Below are positions 7,556 through 16,508 of a DNA stretch of 26,037 nt, one piece after another. The notes under the pieces are model-generated. The model saw nothing but the letters and a program-made list of their open reading frames with translations. It was not told the DNA's origin and made no database searches. A program made the position numbers and the translations under genes. The DNA comes from Chara braunii. Its lineage: Eukaryota > Streptophyta > Charophyceae > Charales > Characeae. The stretch lies in the NCBI GenBank assembly GCA_003427395.1, contig BFEA01000989.1, forward strand, positions 53,759 to 79,795. Direction: 5' to 3'. Numbering within the stretch: the stretch's first letter is position 1; each line of letters opens with the position of its first letter.

Positions 7556-8231
7556 GGGTCTCGCTCCACTACTCTCTACTCACGAAAAATTTCGTGAGTA
7601 CTTCTAGAGCTGTCAGAGGTCTAGAACTCATGAAAAAAGAGGCGTCGCTCCACTTACTCTAGACTGAAGAACTCTAGAAGCACTCACGAAATTCTGACAC
7701 TGTTTCTAGAGTAAGTGGAGCGCTCACTCTCGAAACTGGACTGCACGAGTACCGGTCACTCTCGAAACTGGACTGCACGAGTACCGGACCTCCCCAGCGG
7801 GTTGGAAAGGCAAAAAAAAATAATTAAAAAAATGACTGCATATGGCAACGTTCTAACATTGGATACATTCCGGTGAGCCACACTACTCTGTCATCTTGTG
7901 CGTAACGGCGCCCCCGCAAGGCTGTTTCGTCCGCTGTCCCACTCACAGCGGGTCCCAAGCCGAGCGTGAGTACTCGCTATTTTTGTGAGCTCTTCTACAG
8001 CGCCAGCTCTCTCTGACGGTCGCGGCAGGAGGCACACTCAAGAAAAAAGAGGCCGGAGCGGCGGCAGGAGGGAGGACGCTGGAAATCGTGAGCGTTGCAG
8101 GCTGTGAAGTTTGAACTCTATACTACTCTAGAGTGCTCGAAGGGTGTTTTCACGAGTTTAAACTCTATAGTAAGTGGAGCGAGGCGTTAACTCTCGAAAC
8201 TTCGAGAGTCTAGAGTAGTGGAGCGAGACCC
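7556..8231. mobile_element. Stack element B: GGGTCTCGCTCC MITE with TCTAGA core, 676 bp
   Basis: Outer ends: GGGTCTCGCTCCACTACTCT at 7556 and the complement ending 8231. TCT flanks both sides (7553-7555, 8232-8234). Inner arms CGCTCCACTTACTCTAGA (7645-7662), TCTAGAGTAAGTGGAGCG (7705-7722) and a further CTATAGTAAGTGGAGCG (8165-8181) all carry the TTA/TAA form. The core motif is TCTAGA with ACTCTCGAAA and ACTCACGAAA variants. A 32-bp tandem duplication lies at 7724-7787. The first 170 bases contain a complete left-inner-inner set, hinting at internal rearrangement. Confidence 0.9.
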
Positions 8232-8267
8232 TCTAACACAGCTGTTTTGCCAGCTTCTGATGAAGAT

Positions 8268-8389
8268 GGGCACGGCCACACCACTCTCGAAATCTGCAAA
8301 ATGAGAATGAACTTCCCGCTAGAACATGGCCAGATGCACCCGCCACATTTTTGTCTTTTTCACATTTCCAGAGTGGTGCAGCGAGGCCC
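8268..8389. mobile_element. GGGC-family MITE, 122 bp (CTCTCG subfamily)
   Basis: The left end GGGCACGGCCACACCACTCT and the right end (reverse complement GGGCCTCGCTGCACCACTCT) are flanked by GAT on both sides (8265-8267, 8390-8392). The interior matches the copy at 3459-3579 almost throughout (GCAAAATGAGAATGAA, ACATGGCCAGATGC, CACATTTTTGTCTTTT). Confidence 0.9.
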
Positions 8390-8524
8390 GATGTCCGATG
8401 CACTCCGCGGTTTTTATTTCATTTCGTGAGTCTTTCTGTGAGCCCCTCTGTATGCAACAGGGTATGGCCAAGGATCGTGTCACTTCTTTGTCTTTTCTTT
8501 TTAACTGGCACGTGCTATGATAAT

Positions 8525-8761
8525 GGGCGTGGATGCACTCCTCACCAAATGACATTGCGCAAAAACAAAAGTGGAGCGATGTCGCATTTTCCACTGTCCG
8601 CTGTACAATTTTTTGCTCTGACAACTGTCCACCAACTGTCCTAAAAATGGTACAGTGGACAGTAGTGGAGCGAGACCCTGAATATTCCGCTCCAACATGG
8701 AAAGATAGACCGCCATTTTTTTTCATCTTTTATGCATTTGGAGAGTGGCACAGCGAGGCCC
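8525..8761. mobile_element. GGGC-family MITE (CTCTCG subfamily) interrupted by an element-A half
   Basis: AAT flanks both sides (8522-8524, 8762-8764). The right end (reverse complement GGGCCTCGCTGTGCCACTCT, then CCAAATG) is well preserved; the left end GGGCGTGGATGCACTCCTCA shares the CCAAATG that follows. Subtracting the insert at 8569-8678 and allowing for a target duplication leaves about 122-127 bp, the length of the other members of the subfamily. Confidence 0.75.
8569..8678. mobile_element. Right-half remnant of an element-A type MITE
   Basis: It starts exactly at an inner arm (AAGTGGAGCGATGTCGCATT) and ends at an outer arm (GGACAGTAGTGGAGCGAGAC, then CC), matching the right part of element A (6783-6867). 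The left half is missing. It sits inside the MITE at 8525-8761 and is followed by TGA; no matching left trinucleotide was resolved. Confidence 0.7.
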
Positions 8762-9500
8762 AATATCCCTGGCTGGGCCATCTAGGCCATCCCCAATTAA
8801 CAAACGACAGAAGCATGAAATGAGTGCACTGAATGTAGCCGACGTTTCTTGGACCTTATGGGAAAGATGCTCTCATATTATTTCGCTTGAATAGTAACTG
8901 ATGGATCTTGCCACAGTCTGTGGGAGGATGCACTCGTATTGTTCTCGCCTCTGTGGTAGGATGCCAAGGCCAAGGGCACACTCATAGTAGACTTTTCCCA
9001 CAAGGCTCTGGATGTCAGTGCAGTCAGGTGCATCCTGGCTCGGCTGTAATTGCAGTCAGATGCATGCTGGAAGTGCTAGTGTGAATATGCCCTGACAGCA
9101 GTCATGGCTGCTGTAGGTCTTTTGTCCTCAGTTCTGTCGTGCTTGTTGGCTTCCCTGCTGTTTCCTATGTGAAGAACAGACGGGAAAAGAGTCGAGGGAA
9201 AAAAAAAAAAAAAAAAGGTATACACACACCAACACTTTCTTTTTTTCCTTTCCTTTTTTTTTTNTTTTTTTTTTTTTTTTNTTTTTTTTTTTTCTGGCGA
9301 GCTGTTAACCCGCCTTGGAGAGTGCCTTCCGATTCTATGGGTCACCAGGGTCAGATAGGCTTTGGGGGCCGATCAGATAGGCTTGGCCGGCCGACTGTTC
9401 GTAACGAGTCTTGGGGAGGCTCGCCTCTCACATAGGGAAGGGATGTGAGACACCACTCATCATTTGATAAAACCAAGAAGTGCTGGTTCAGGTACCGTCA
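8762..9500. other. Intergenic repeats without genes; includes A-run, T-run and two N bases
   Basis: Visible items: a segment near 8895-8935 resembling the interior of the MITE at 17,542-17,706 (TAGTAACTGATGGATCTTGCCAC), a shared 60-bp stretch (CTTCCCTGCTGTTTCCTATG near 9150) that recurs near 10,640, an 18-A run at 9199-9216 and a long T-run with N at 9264 and 9281. The T-run is probably a sequencing difficulty. No protein is supported. Confidence 0.55.
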
Positions 9501-9604
9501 AAGGGGGAGATTGGAGAAAGTGGAGTGAAGGCCACCTCCCCCTCCCCCTGAGGATCACCGCCACAGTGGCGGTGGGGGGTCAAAATGGGCAGGGGTGCCA
9601 TAAC

Positions 9605-10195
9605 CCGCCTGTGTGCGCAATAGGATAATAGGTAGAAAGAGCCCACCCCAAAACCTTTTTGGTTTTGGGCGCCCGAAGGGAGCATTCTGCCTGCATAGGT
9701 GAAAGGGCACCTTCTGCCTGGGCCTGTTTTAAACCACCAGTGGGCCCATTTGGGCTTCGGCCTGCCGGACCGCATTGGCTGGAGGCCGCAGGCAAAACGA
9801 AGTCCGGCAGGACTTGGCGCGCAGCGTGCTGGGAGGCTAGGATTCAATAGCTGAGCGAGGTACTGGTGGTTTAACCGGTTCAAGAATTTGGCGCTGTTTT
9901 TGCGCCAGATTCATGAGCGGGTAGGGACCTTCTTTTTCAAAAACCCGTATGTGGGCCTCGTTCGATACTTCAGCGGTACCATTCGATACTTCAGCGGTAC
10001 CACCGTCGGCCGCTTTTAGATAAAAATGAATCTGGTGCTGTTATGTCCCAGATTCATGATCGGGTCGGGCCCTTGGAGCATGGAAGTCATTTGGGCCGGT
10101 AGTACCAAAAGGCCGCGTTCGGGGGGGTGCCCAAAACCGAAACTGTTTTGGCATGGGGGCTTTCTACCGATTATCCCTTGCACACTTGTCTTCGT
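9605..10195. mobile_element. Large foldback element (about 590 bp) with 60-bp arms
   Basis: The left arm near 9612-9677 (GGATAATAGGTAGAAAGAGC, then CCCAAAACC and GGTTTTGGGC) is mirrored near 10,118-10,188 (reverse complement GGATAATCGGTAGAAAGCCC, then AAAACAG and GGTTTTGGGC). Inside are a 42-bp direct repeat (GCGCTGTTTTTGCGCCAGAT at 9891 and a variant at 10,034) and a perfect 21-bp tandem duplication at 9961-10,002 (TTCGATACTTCAGCGGTACC plus A). Just left is the perfect palindrome CACCGCCACAGTGGCGGTG (9556-9574). Confidence 0.6.
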
Positions 10196-10339
10196 ACTCT
10201 TGTGCTTTTTCAGCGTCCTATCGTACGATCTTGTGCAGTGCACTCTTTCAGTGTGCATGATGTATGTGTGAACACACATGTGCGCTACTGCATGTGTTGT
10301 TTCCCCCCCCTTGAAACAGTGAGCCTACGACCCGATCGG

Positions 10340-10425
10340 GGTGAATCTGATGGACCTGGGGCTAGGTCCGACTAGCAAACCTGGGTGAATCTGATGGACC
10401 TGGGGCTAGGTCCGACTAGCAAAGT
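10340..10425. repeat. 44-bp tandem duplication
   Basis: GGTGAATCTGATGGACCTGG begins two identical units at 10,340 and 10,384. The first unit also pairs with CAGATTCATGATCGGGTCG at 10,050-10,068, so the region can form a larger hairpin. Confidence 0.9.
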
Positions 10426-10443
10426 TGGATCGAATTAACAACC

Positions 10444-10530
10444 AGAATCTGGACACGTCCTTCGCCGAGATGCAGAAGAGCAGATCAATCACCGTGTTCT
10501 GCATCTGTCCTCAACAACGTCCAGATTCAT
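10444..10530. repeat. Short inverted repeat (about 87 bp)
   Basis: AGAATCTGGAC at the left pairs with GTCCAGATTC at the right, and GATGCAGAA pairs with TTCTGCATC inside. Probably a decayed MITE; no target duplication seen. Confidence 0.6.
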
Positions 10531-10936
10531 GCATTAACGCTAAACCTTTGTGCCAGTGGGACCTTGCCCCTGGCTACTGTAGATGCAATTCATTTCTGTG
10601 TTTTGTGGGTGTTTTGTCTTTCGCTCAGACCTGTTCGCTTCCCTGCTGTTTCCTGTGTGAAGAACAGGCACGAAAAGAGTTACGAAAACACAGAACGGTA
10701 CTGTCTGACTGAAATCAGAATGCGTCTGACTGAAATTGCGGCCCGATGTGGATGGATGTATCTGATTCCAATCACGCTTCGATGCAAAAGTGCTAGTCTG
10801 AAAGTGCCCGAAGAAGGCAAGCATCAATCCTTTTTCAAGTTTGTTTCCGAAATCCAAGGCCTACAAACCAAAAAAAAAAAGAAAAAGAAATCCAAGGCCT
10901 ACAAGAGAACAGCATTCCAGGTCGAAATTTGCAGAC
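10531..10936. other. Intergenic, dispersed-repeat fragment
   Basis: It contains a second copy of the stretch seen near 9150 (CTTCCCTGCTGTTTCCTGTG, 10,639 onward) and a short duplication of TCCAAGGCCTACAA at 10,853 and 10,890 around an A-rich tract. No gene is supported. Confidence 0.5.
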
Positions 10937-10939
10937 ATA

Positions 10940-11061
10940 GGGCCTCCCTGCACTACTCTCGAAATGTGCAAAACGAGAGTGAATCTTCTGCTAGGATATG
11001 GAAAGATACACCACCATGCATTTTGTCTTTTGTGCATTTCGAGAGTAGTGCAGCGAGGCCC
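10940..11061. mobile_element. GGGC-family MITE, 122 bp (CTCTCG subfamily)
   Basis: The left end GGGCCTCCCTGCACTACTCT and the right end (reverse complement GGGCCTCGCTGCACTACTCT) continue as CGAAATG, with one mismatch. ATA flanks both sides (10,937-10,939 and 11,062-11,064). It shares the right ATA with element D, which starts at the very next base. Same length and interior as the copies at 3459 and 8268. Confidence 0.93.
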
Positions 11062-11167
11062 ATAGGGTCTCACTCCACTACTCTAGACTCTCGAAGATTT
11101 TCGAGAGTGAGTCTAGAGCTGTCAGACTCTAGAAAAGACTGAAAAAGAGAACATGGCTCCACTTACT

Positions 11168-11181
11168 CTAGAAGGTAGAAC
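11168..11181. repeat. LINE-B target-site duplication, left copy
   Basis: CTAGAAGGTAGAAC directly precedes the poly(T) run and is repeated at 15,549-15,562. The bases 5' of the two copies differ (T versus C), setting the length at 14 bp, or 15 if the ambiguous T beside the poly(T) run is counted. Confidence 0.95.
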
Positions 11182-11753
11182 TTTTTTTTTTTTTTTTTTT
11201 TTTGAAAAGGAGAACTCGTTATTATTACCAATGTAGGAAGCCGGGAATCCTTCCACAAACAACCCGGAAACAAATCCAAATACAGTTCTGGGACCTTTAC
11301 CCAGCTTAGGTGCAGGTGAAGGGGTATGCCCGAATGCAAGGTGGCCAACTCTCGACCGTTGCACCTACATTTCCCAACCCTGGTAACATAAATTGCCATC
11401 ACGGCCCTAAAAACCGAACAATCCAAAAAGGAAATAGCACCAAATTGTGAAAAACCTCATACTGTTCCAACAACCCTCTCACCCCAGACTAACCCAGTCC
11501 CCTCTTTCTAACTGTAACTTGCCTCCCCACCAACAGAAACATCTACTCTATCACCCTCCTCCATACATAAGAATACTCCACTCTACCCTGATATATCCCT
11601 TATTTCGTACTTACTTATCCTACCTACTCTTTCCTCCTCATGGCCGAACACGGCCCTTGGGGAGGATTGCAGCAGCATCGGCGCTCCTTCCACCACTGTC
11701 CCCCTGCCAGTCTCCTGCGACTTACAACAGAGCAACCCAGGTTAGACTATTAT

Positions 11754-13220
11754 CTACAGCTTGAACAACCACGAAGCCAATGATAGATGCCCATCCTCAT
11801 TGATTGTGGCAAAGGAATTGTTAACGCACCACGTTTCCCGAAACCACATTTTGCCGCTTCCTCTGTTCTCGGATTTGATCACTTTCCTGCGCCAGTCTGC
11901 CTGAATGGCTCGTCTCACACCTTGCAGGACTGTGATTCTAATCTGAGCATTGGTCCACTGCTTTCCTTCAAAAACTTGGTCATTTCGACCTTGCCAAATC
12001 GTTGAGAAGAGAACCGCCGTTGTTGTCTGTGCACTATAACCCCATCCCTTGGTCAGAGATGCGTTCACTGGGATGCCTCCTAGTAGAGTCCACTTCTTAT
12101 CCCATTTCAGCGTTTGCCCTGGGAAATCTGACCAGATTTTTATCCACCACTTCCAGATTCGAGCCGACGCGGGACAATCCCACCACAGATGGACAGTTGA
12201 CTCAAAAGCCCATTCACATCTCTGACATTCTAACTCGATTTTCAACCGTCTCTCCGCCAACCATACTGCGGATGGAGTGACCATCATTGACAAAAGCCAC
12301 AAGATTGCTGCTTGGCGCTGGCATGGGATAATCTTAAGCTGTTTCCAGCAATTCCACAGATCATTGCTCAGCCCATTCGGATCTAGGTCCATGTGGGCCT
12401 GCCATCTGGTGCTAGCAATCACCAGAGGGTCCTTTACCGGGATGACTGCCTTATATCCAATTTTCTGAGTATAGTTCATTAACTGGACGTTTCCCCCCCC
12501 CTTGCCCAGTGCCCTCCATTCCCACATTGTAGGATCTAATTTGAGCTTCTCAATGGGGGACCCTTTCAACATTACTGAGCGTTGGCTGACACCCTCTGAC
12601 AGACCTATTTCCGACACCCTAATCTGTGTCAACGTAGTTCCAATTGACGGGTGGACATTGTCCTCTGCACGTTCAAGTGCATAGTCAGCTTGAATGGTCC
12701 ATTTCTGAAACACTCTTTTCCCATCTTGTTGGTAATCTAAAAGTTTCCACACTCCCGTCCCTTCACCATTGACACTCGTGTACCAGGTGCCAGGAGGGTC
12801 CACTGCGGCTGGACCTAACTGTTCCTTCCAATGCCTAGGGATAGCTGAGATTATCGATTCCAATTTCCTGGCCACATTTCTTGATTGTCCTACGGCTGGT
12901 CTCAGATCCTCCTCAGTTCGCCAGGTACCTACGATGGGATTCCAAATGTCCTCGATTCGTACTACCCCCTTTTCAATCCATTTGTGTCCAAAACTTGTTC
13001 TGTCCGCCTTGATCCAATCACCATCTGCCATCCGAATATGGGGATTTTCGAACAGTGGCTGGGCTAAAACTTCTGTCTTAGTTACCGGTTCTATCCATGC
13101 ATCCGGTCTAAGCTTCTTCCATGCCATAATGATAGCCCGCCAAAAGGGGGATTTAATCTGTCTTCTTTGATAAGAGTAGAGCATTAGACAGATCCACACG
13201 TCTGTGGGTCTTGTTAAGTT
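11754..13220 (-). pseudogene. LINE-B ORF2, C-terminal part with zinc-binding region
   Basis: This segment follows the reverse transcriptase in the same frame after one TGA (13,221-13,223). It is about 490 residues: thumb/connection region, then a CX2C...HX4C cluster (CQRCEWAFESTVHLWWDC, about 12,171-12,227) followed by ASARIWKWW, the pattern of the zf-RVT family at the C-terminus of L1-type ORF2 proteins in plants and some other lineages. It ends at 11,754, 551 bp before the poly(A) tail. The open frame itself is intact over more than 480 codons, so this part decayed little apart from the upstream stop. Nucleic-acid binding during target-primed reverse transcription is the assumed role. Confidence 0.9.
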
Positions 13221-14777
13221 TCATTCGGAGGCTAATATGCATTCGGCCATTACCACCCAATGCGGGTTGGGCTCCTCTGTACAGGCTTTCACCAGCCATT
13301 TCACCAGCATCGCATTATTCTGCTTTGCGGGGTCTAGTATCCCGAGACCTCCCTGCGTTCTTGAGGTACATAGCATTTCCCACTCTACCTTAGATATAAA
13401 GGATTCTTCCTCCTCTGCATATGGTTTCCATACAAACTTGGCGGCCCTTCTTCTAGTCAGCACGTAAAGCTGTTTTCCCAGTGCTCTCGCGGTCCCAACA
13501 AACCAAAGGAGAGCAAATAATGCTCCGTTAATTACTAATGCCCGGCCAAAGAGCGATAAATGAGGTGCTTTTCCCCACGTCACCATTCGGTGCATCACTT
13601 TCTGCAGCAGAAGATCATCCTGATCACCGTCACAATCCAACAACGAGACTTGGACGCCCAGAAACCTTTCAGATTGTTCTTCTTTTATTCTCTTCATTCC
13701 CCATTCACACTCAAGAGAGTACCTGTCAGGAAGAATGAACACAGATTTATGCCAATTCATCGACGCCTCTGACAGCTCATAGTATTCGTCCAATTCAATT
13801 TTCAGGGCCATGACCTTGCAGTCCATCGTTCCTACCTGCAGTCCTCTAATGCGGTCATGTGTCCTGATGTTGTTTAATAACACTTCAAACTGTACCGCAA
13901 ACAGCAGGGGAGCCAGGGGACACCCCTGCCTGAGTGATCTGGTAAGTACGAAGGGTTTCGAGACCCACCCATTTATCATGACCGAAGCAGTGGACATGGA
14001 ATGCATCACTGTTATCCATCGGCGAAAGTTGGTACCAAAATTCATAATCTTCAGTGTCGTAAGGACATACGACCAATTGACTCGGTCGTATGCCTTTTCC
14101 AGATCCAGTAATAGGACTGCCACGTCCAGGGAATCATTGTGGATGATTTCTAATGATTCAATAGCCGTAACTATATTGTCAAAAATCGATCTACCCTGGA
14201 CGAAAGCCGCTTGGTCGCTTTGGACCAAGGATGGAAGGTATTTCCCTAACCTTCTGGCCATGATCTTAGCAATCAACTTATAGGAAACATTCAGTAATGA
14301 TATTGGCCTCCAATTACGGATTTCTGCACGGTCACCTTTCTTAAACAACACTGAAATGATACTATGCCTCATATTCTGAGTTAGACTAGCTCCCGTCAAA
14401 GTCTCGTTGTAGATCTCTACCAGGCTTATTCCTATTCCGTTCCAGATCGTTAGATAAAGCTCAACGGGTAGACCATCATCACCCGGGGCTTTACCCTTCG
14501 CCATCGCCTTCAGAGCTTCATAGGCTTCTTCTACTGTGATCGGGCGATCCAGGTCCAGACGTCCTCCGGTTGATAGTCTTACTTGCGTGTTCCCCCTGTG
14601 ATCGTTATCGTTATCTAGATTGTCTACCACGTCGGCTCCTTGCAATCTAGACGTTAGGATATCTTGGTAGTAAACTGCTGCATACTCGCATAGGTGGGTT
14701 AGTTCTTTGGCTGTGGGTGCTGATGAGTCAAACGGGTGTATCAACTCTTTCATAGGCATAGACGCTCGCCTAGGCAC
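13221..14777 (-). pseudogene. LINE-B ORF2, reverse transcriptase lacking the YADD box
   Basis: Reverse-transcriptase blocks visible in order: FKKGDRAEIRNWRPISLLN, YKLIAKIMARRL, QAAFVQGRSIFDN, the motif A Asp in LLLDLEKAYDRVNW, and the motif B stretch SLRQGCPLAPLLFAV. The next expected block, a (Y/F)xDD catalytic box, is missing: the frame runs VGTMDCKVMAL directly into KIELDEYYELSEASMNWHKS, where related proteins have roughly 20-30 residues holding the box. An in-frame deletion near 13,803 explains this. Upstream, a KGKAPGDDGLPVELY segment marks the start of the domain. The copy cannot be catalytic. The stop at the 3' end (TGA 13,221-13,223) separates it from the C-terminal part. Confidence 0.93.
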
Positions 14778-15548
14778 CAGTCTCTGGAAAGACTATTTGG
14801 TCATCCGGTCATAAACAACAATCCCTTTCACTACTAGTCTTTCCGTACAAGTTTCTAAGTCCTTTCTCTGCATATCCTCCCACTCACTCATCAGTTAAAC
14901 TCTCTCTTTGCTCCATACTATATTCGAGACTGGATGTTCGGCCATACGCAGTTCTGCATATTCAATCTTCCGCTTGATTAGTTCCTCCTTCTTCACTCTG
15001 TGAGTGGCCAAAATTCTCGAAAATATGTTAAGCAGGTTGGAGAACAGTTTTGACCCAGAATTCCACCATTGTTCCCTGGAGGGGAAATCCGGTCTTGCTA
15101 TTTCCCATGATATCCAAAACCTTTTCATTCACTCTACGAGACCCGGCTCTTCCAAGTTTTGAGTGCTGAACCGAAACAGACCCCGACCTTTGCTCGGAAG
15201 AGACAGATTCAGTGAAAGAATTACCGGTTTATGATCTGATAGTGACTGTAGTGACTCTTCAATTTTGTCAACCGTATCCCACAGCGATAACGAGATCAGG
15301 AAATAATCCACCTTCCGGCAGATCATTCCTGTTCTATCATCTCTATTGGAAAACCACGTAGTGCCAGGCAAGTCAAGATGCATCAGTCGATCCGTACGAG
15401 GTGAATGTAGCATCCAGCGACGTGTTCCAGTCTGCCGCCAATATGATACGTTCCCCTTTCGGAATCACGTACCATAATTCCTCAAAAAAGTTGAAACGCT
15501 CTGTTCGATTAGTAGGTGCATAAATAAATGCTACAATCCATTCGATAC
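14778..15548 (-). pseudogene. LINE-B ORF2, truncated endonuclease and linker
   Basis: The first codons after the 5' break (15,547 downward) encode WIVAFIYAPTN and ILAADWNTSLD, matching LINE-A's WVVASIYTPTD and VLAGDWNTSMD. A deletion/frameshift near 15,415 moves to the frame that carries TTWFSNRDDRTG, KVDYFLISLSLW and the catalytic SDHKPVILSL. TGA at 15,129-15,131 precedes the linker (MKRFWISWEIARPDFPSREQ), and TAA 14,895-14,897 and TAG 14,793-14,795 break the stretch leading to the reverse transcriptase. The N-terminal third of the endonuclease, including the Asn and Glu motifs, is absent because of 5' truncation. Confidence 0.88.
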
Positions 15549-15562
15549 CTAGAAGGTAGAAC
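15549..15562. repeat. LINE-B target-site duplication, right copy
   Basis: CTAGAAGGTAGAAC repeats 11,168-11,181 exactly and resumes element D, which continues with TCGAGAAGGC. Confidence 0.95.
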
Positions 15563-15951
15563 TCGAGAAGGCCTCTCGGATCTCAGACCGCTCTTTGAGA
15601 GAGCTACACGACACGGCCAGCAGGTTATTGTCCGCCCAGACTCCAGGTATATTCCATAAAAATGCTCGACTTTCGAAGGTCCTCGCTGCCTCCCTTAAAA
15701 TTTCCGCCGCTGCAGGCGGGCGCTCTCGAAACGTCAAGAGTGCCACGGGAGAGGACGTTCTGACAACTTGCGAAAATCGTTTTCGTGAATGTGTCTCATG
15801 AGGTAGTGGAGGGACGATGGATTCTTGCCATTTTCGTGAGTAGATACTGACAGCTAAAAAACCCGAATTCTAGACCTCGCATCTAGAGTTAGTGGAGCGG
15901 AGCCGAGTTCAAGAAATGGCTGGTTTCTAGAGTAGTGGAGCGAGACCCATA

Positions 15952-16404
15952 GATTGGACTCGACTCTCCGCAGGGGCAAAGGTTAAGGTTAAGTTGCCGG
16001 GGAGGGACGGAGTCTGGACAATAAGCGAAACTGGCTGAGGCTGCCAAGACAACTCCGGGTTGAATTGTGAGGACCCCGACCTCATTTCAATTGGTTTTTA
16101 TGCAATATATGTGACAACTTTCCAAAAAAATAAAAAAATAAAAAAATTTGCAGACACAGATGGGTTGGCATCCCTTTCCTCGAGCATTGAGCCCCTCTCT
16201 TCGTCACACTGACTGAGTGTCTCCACATTCCACAAGCACGGCACTTGTCCCCCCTTAGAACTCCTTTCCCACTGGTATTCTACAAAACCTACCTCAAACC
16301 AAAACACCACTTCAAGTTCCACCTGCTAAAGGACTATTAAAGAAAAGACCTAAGAACACGGCAACAGTTACTATACCGCCATGAGACAGGTTGGAGAACC
16401 TCTA
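15952..16404. other. Intergenic stretch, no gene seen
   Basis: Contains a short A-rich tract (16,124-16,147). GCACTTGTCCCCC near 16,240 also occurs near 4651, suggesting a further dispersed repeat. No frame carries recognisable motifs. Confidence 0.45.
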
Positions 16405-16506
16405 GTCTTCCCCCGAATACAACGGACCGTCATTGTTATAGCTGAATTTGGTGCATCTCTCGGTCTAACTTCAACTATACCTTACGTTGTATTCGGTGGA
16501 AGACAG
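16405..16506. mobile_element. MITE with GTCTTCCCCCG termini and TA target duplication
   Basis: The left end GTCTTCCCCCGAATACAACG and the right end (reverse complement CTGTCTTCCACCGAATACAA) form a 20-bp inverted repeat with one mismatch and one extra base. TA lies at 16,403-16,404 and 16,507-16,508. Second copy of the family seen at 4042-4146; the interiors differ. Confidence 0.75.
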
Positions 16507-16508
16507 TA

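Larger units (their letters stand above)
6871..8233. mobile_element. Stack element K: GAGGCT-GCCACACAG composite, split by element B
   Basis: The left end GAGGCTCGCCACACAGGCTG (6871) and the right end (reverse complement GAGGCTAGCCACACAGCTTT, ending about 7554) share a short inverted repeat. Once element B is removed, TAA stands at both flanks (6868-6870 and 8234-8236). The inner arm CGCCACACAGCCTGTAGAGA lies near 6964, with its mirror TGCTGTGTGGCG near 7031. A SINE-like T-rich insertion lies inside at 7289-7460. The terminal repeat is shorter than in other members, so the boundary call is less certain. Confidence 0.6.
11182..15548 (-). mobile_element. LINE-B: 5'-truncated L1-type retrotransposon, 4.4 kb
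   Basis: The element runs on the minus strand from inside the endonuclease (15,548) to a poly(A) tail seen as T22 at 11,182-11,203. A 14-bp target duplication borders it. The 3' untranslated region is 11,204-11,753. From 15,413 to 11,754 one reading frame is open apart from four stops (TGA 15,129-15,131; TAA 14,895-14,897; TAG 14,793-14,795; TGA 13,221-13,223), each obtainable from CGA, CAA or CAG by a single C-to-T change. Truncation at the 5' end is usual for LINE insertions. Homologous to LINE-A. Confidence 0.95.
11065..15948. mobile_element. Stack element D: GGGTCTCACTCC MITE split by LINE-B
   Basis: The outer arms GGGTCTCACTCCACTACTCT (11,065, then AGA) and the complement ending 15,948 are flanked by ATA on both sides (11,062-11,064, 15,949-15,951). 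Inner arms: GGCTCCACTTACTCTAGA at 11,155-11,172 and TCTAGAGTTAGTGGAGC near 15,882-15,898. D and B belong to one subfamily (CTAGAGCTGTCAGA occurs in both). LINE-B is inserted just after the inner left arm; without it D is about 500 bp. It has no coding capacity of its own. Confidence 0.9.

Noticed and set aside
5292-8389. Assignment of the stack family to PIF/Harbinger (Tourist) because of GGGCC ends and TAA duplications
   Set aside because: GTA, TTG, TCT, GAT, AAT and ATA duplications break the TWA rule of that superfamily; CMC or Academ types also make 3-bp duplications, so the superfamily is left open.
9488-9883. Minus-strand open frame of 131 codons
   Set aside because: It overlaps the foldback at 9605 and has no motif or coding-like character.
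11447-11764. Plus-strand open frame with a promoter-like pyrimidine-rich lead and CCTCCTCATGG start context
   Set aside because: It lies in the 3' untranslated region of LINE-B on the opposite strand and has no recognisable domain.
13810-14283. Plus-strand open frame of 157 codons
   Set aside because: Shadow of the LINE-B reverse transcriptase.
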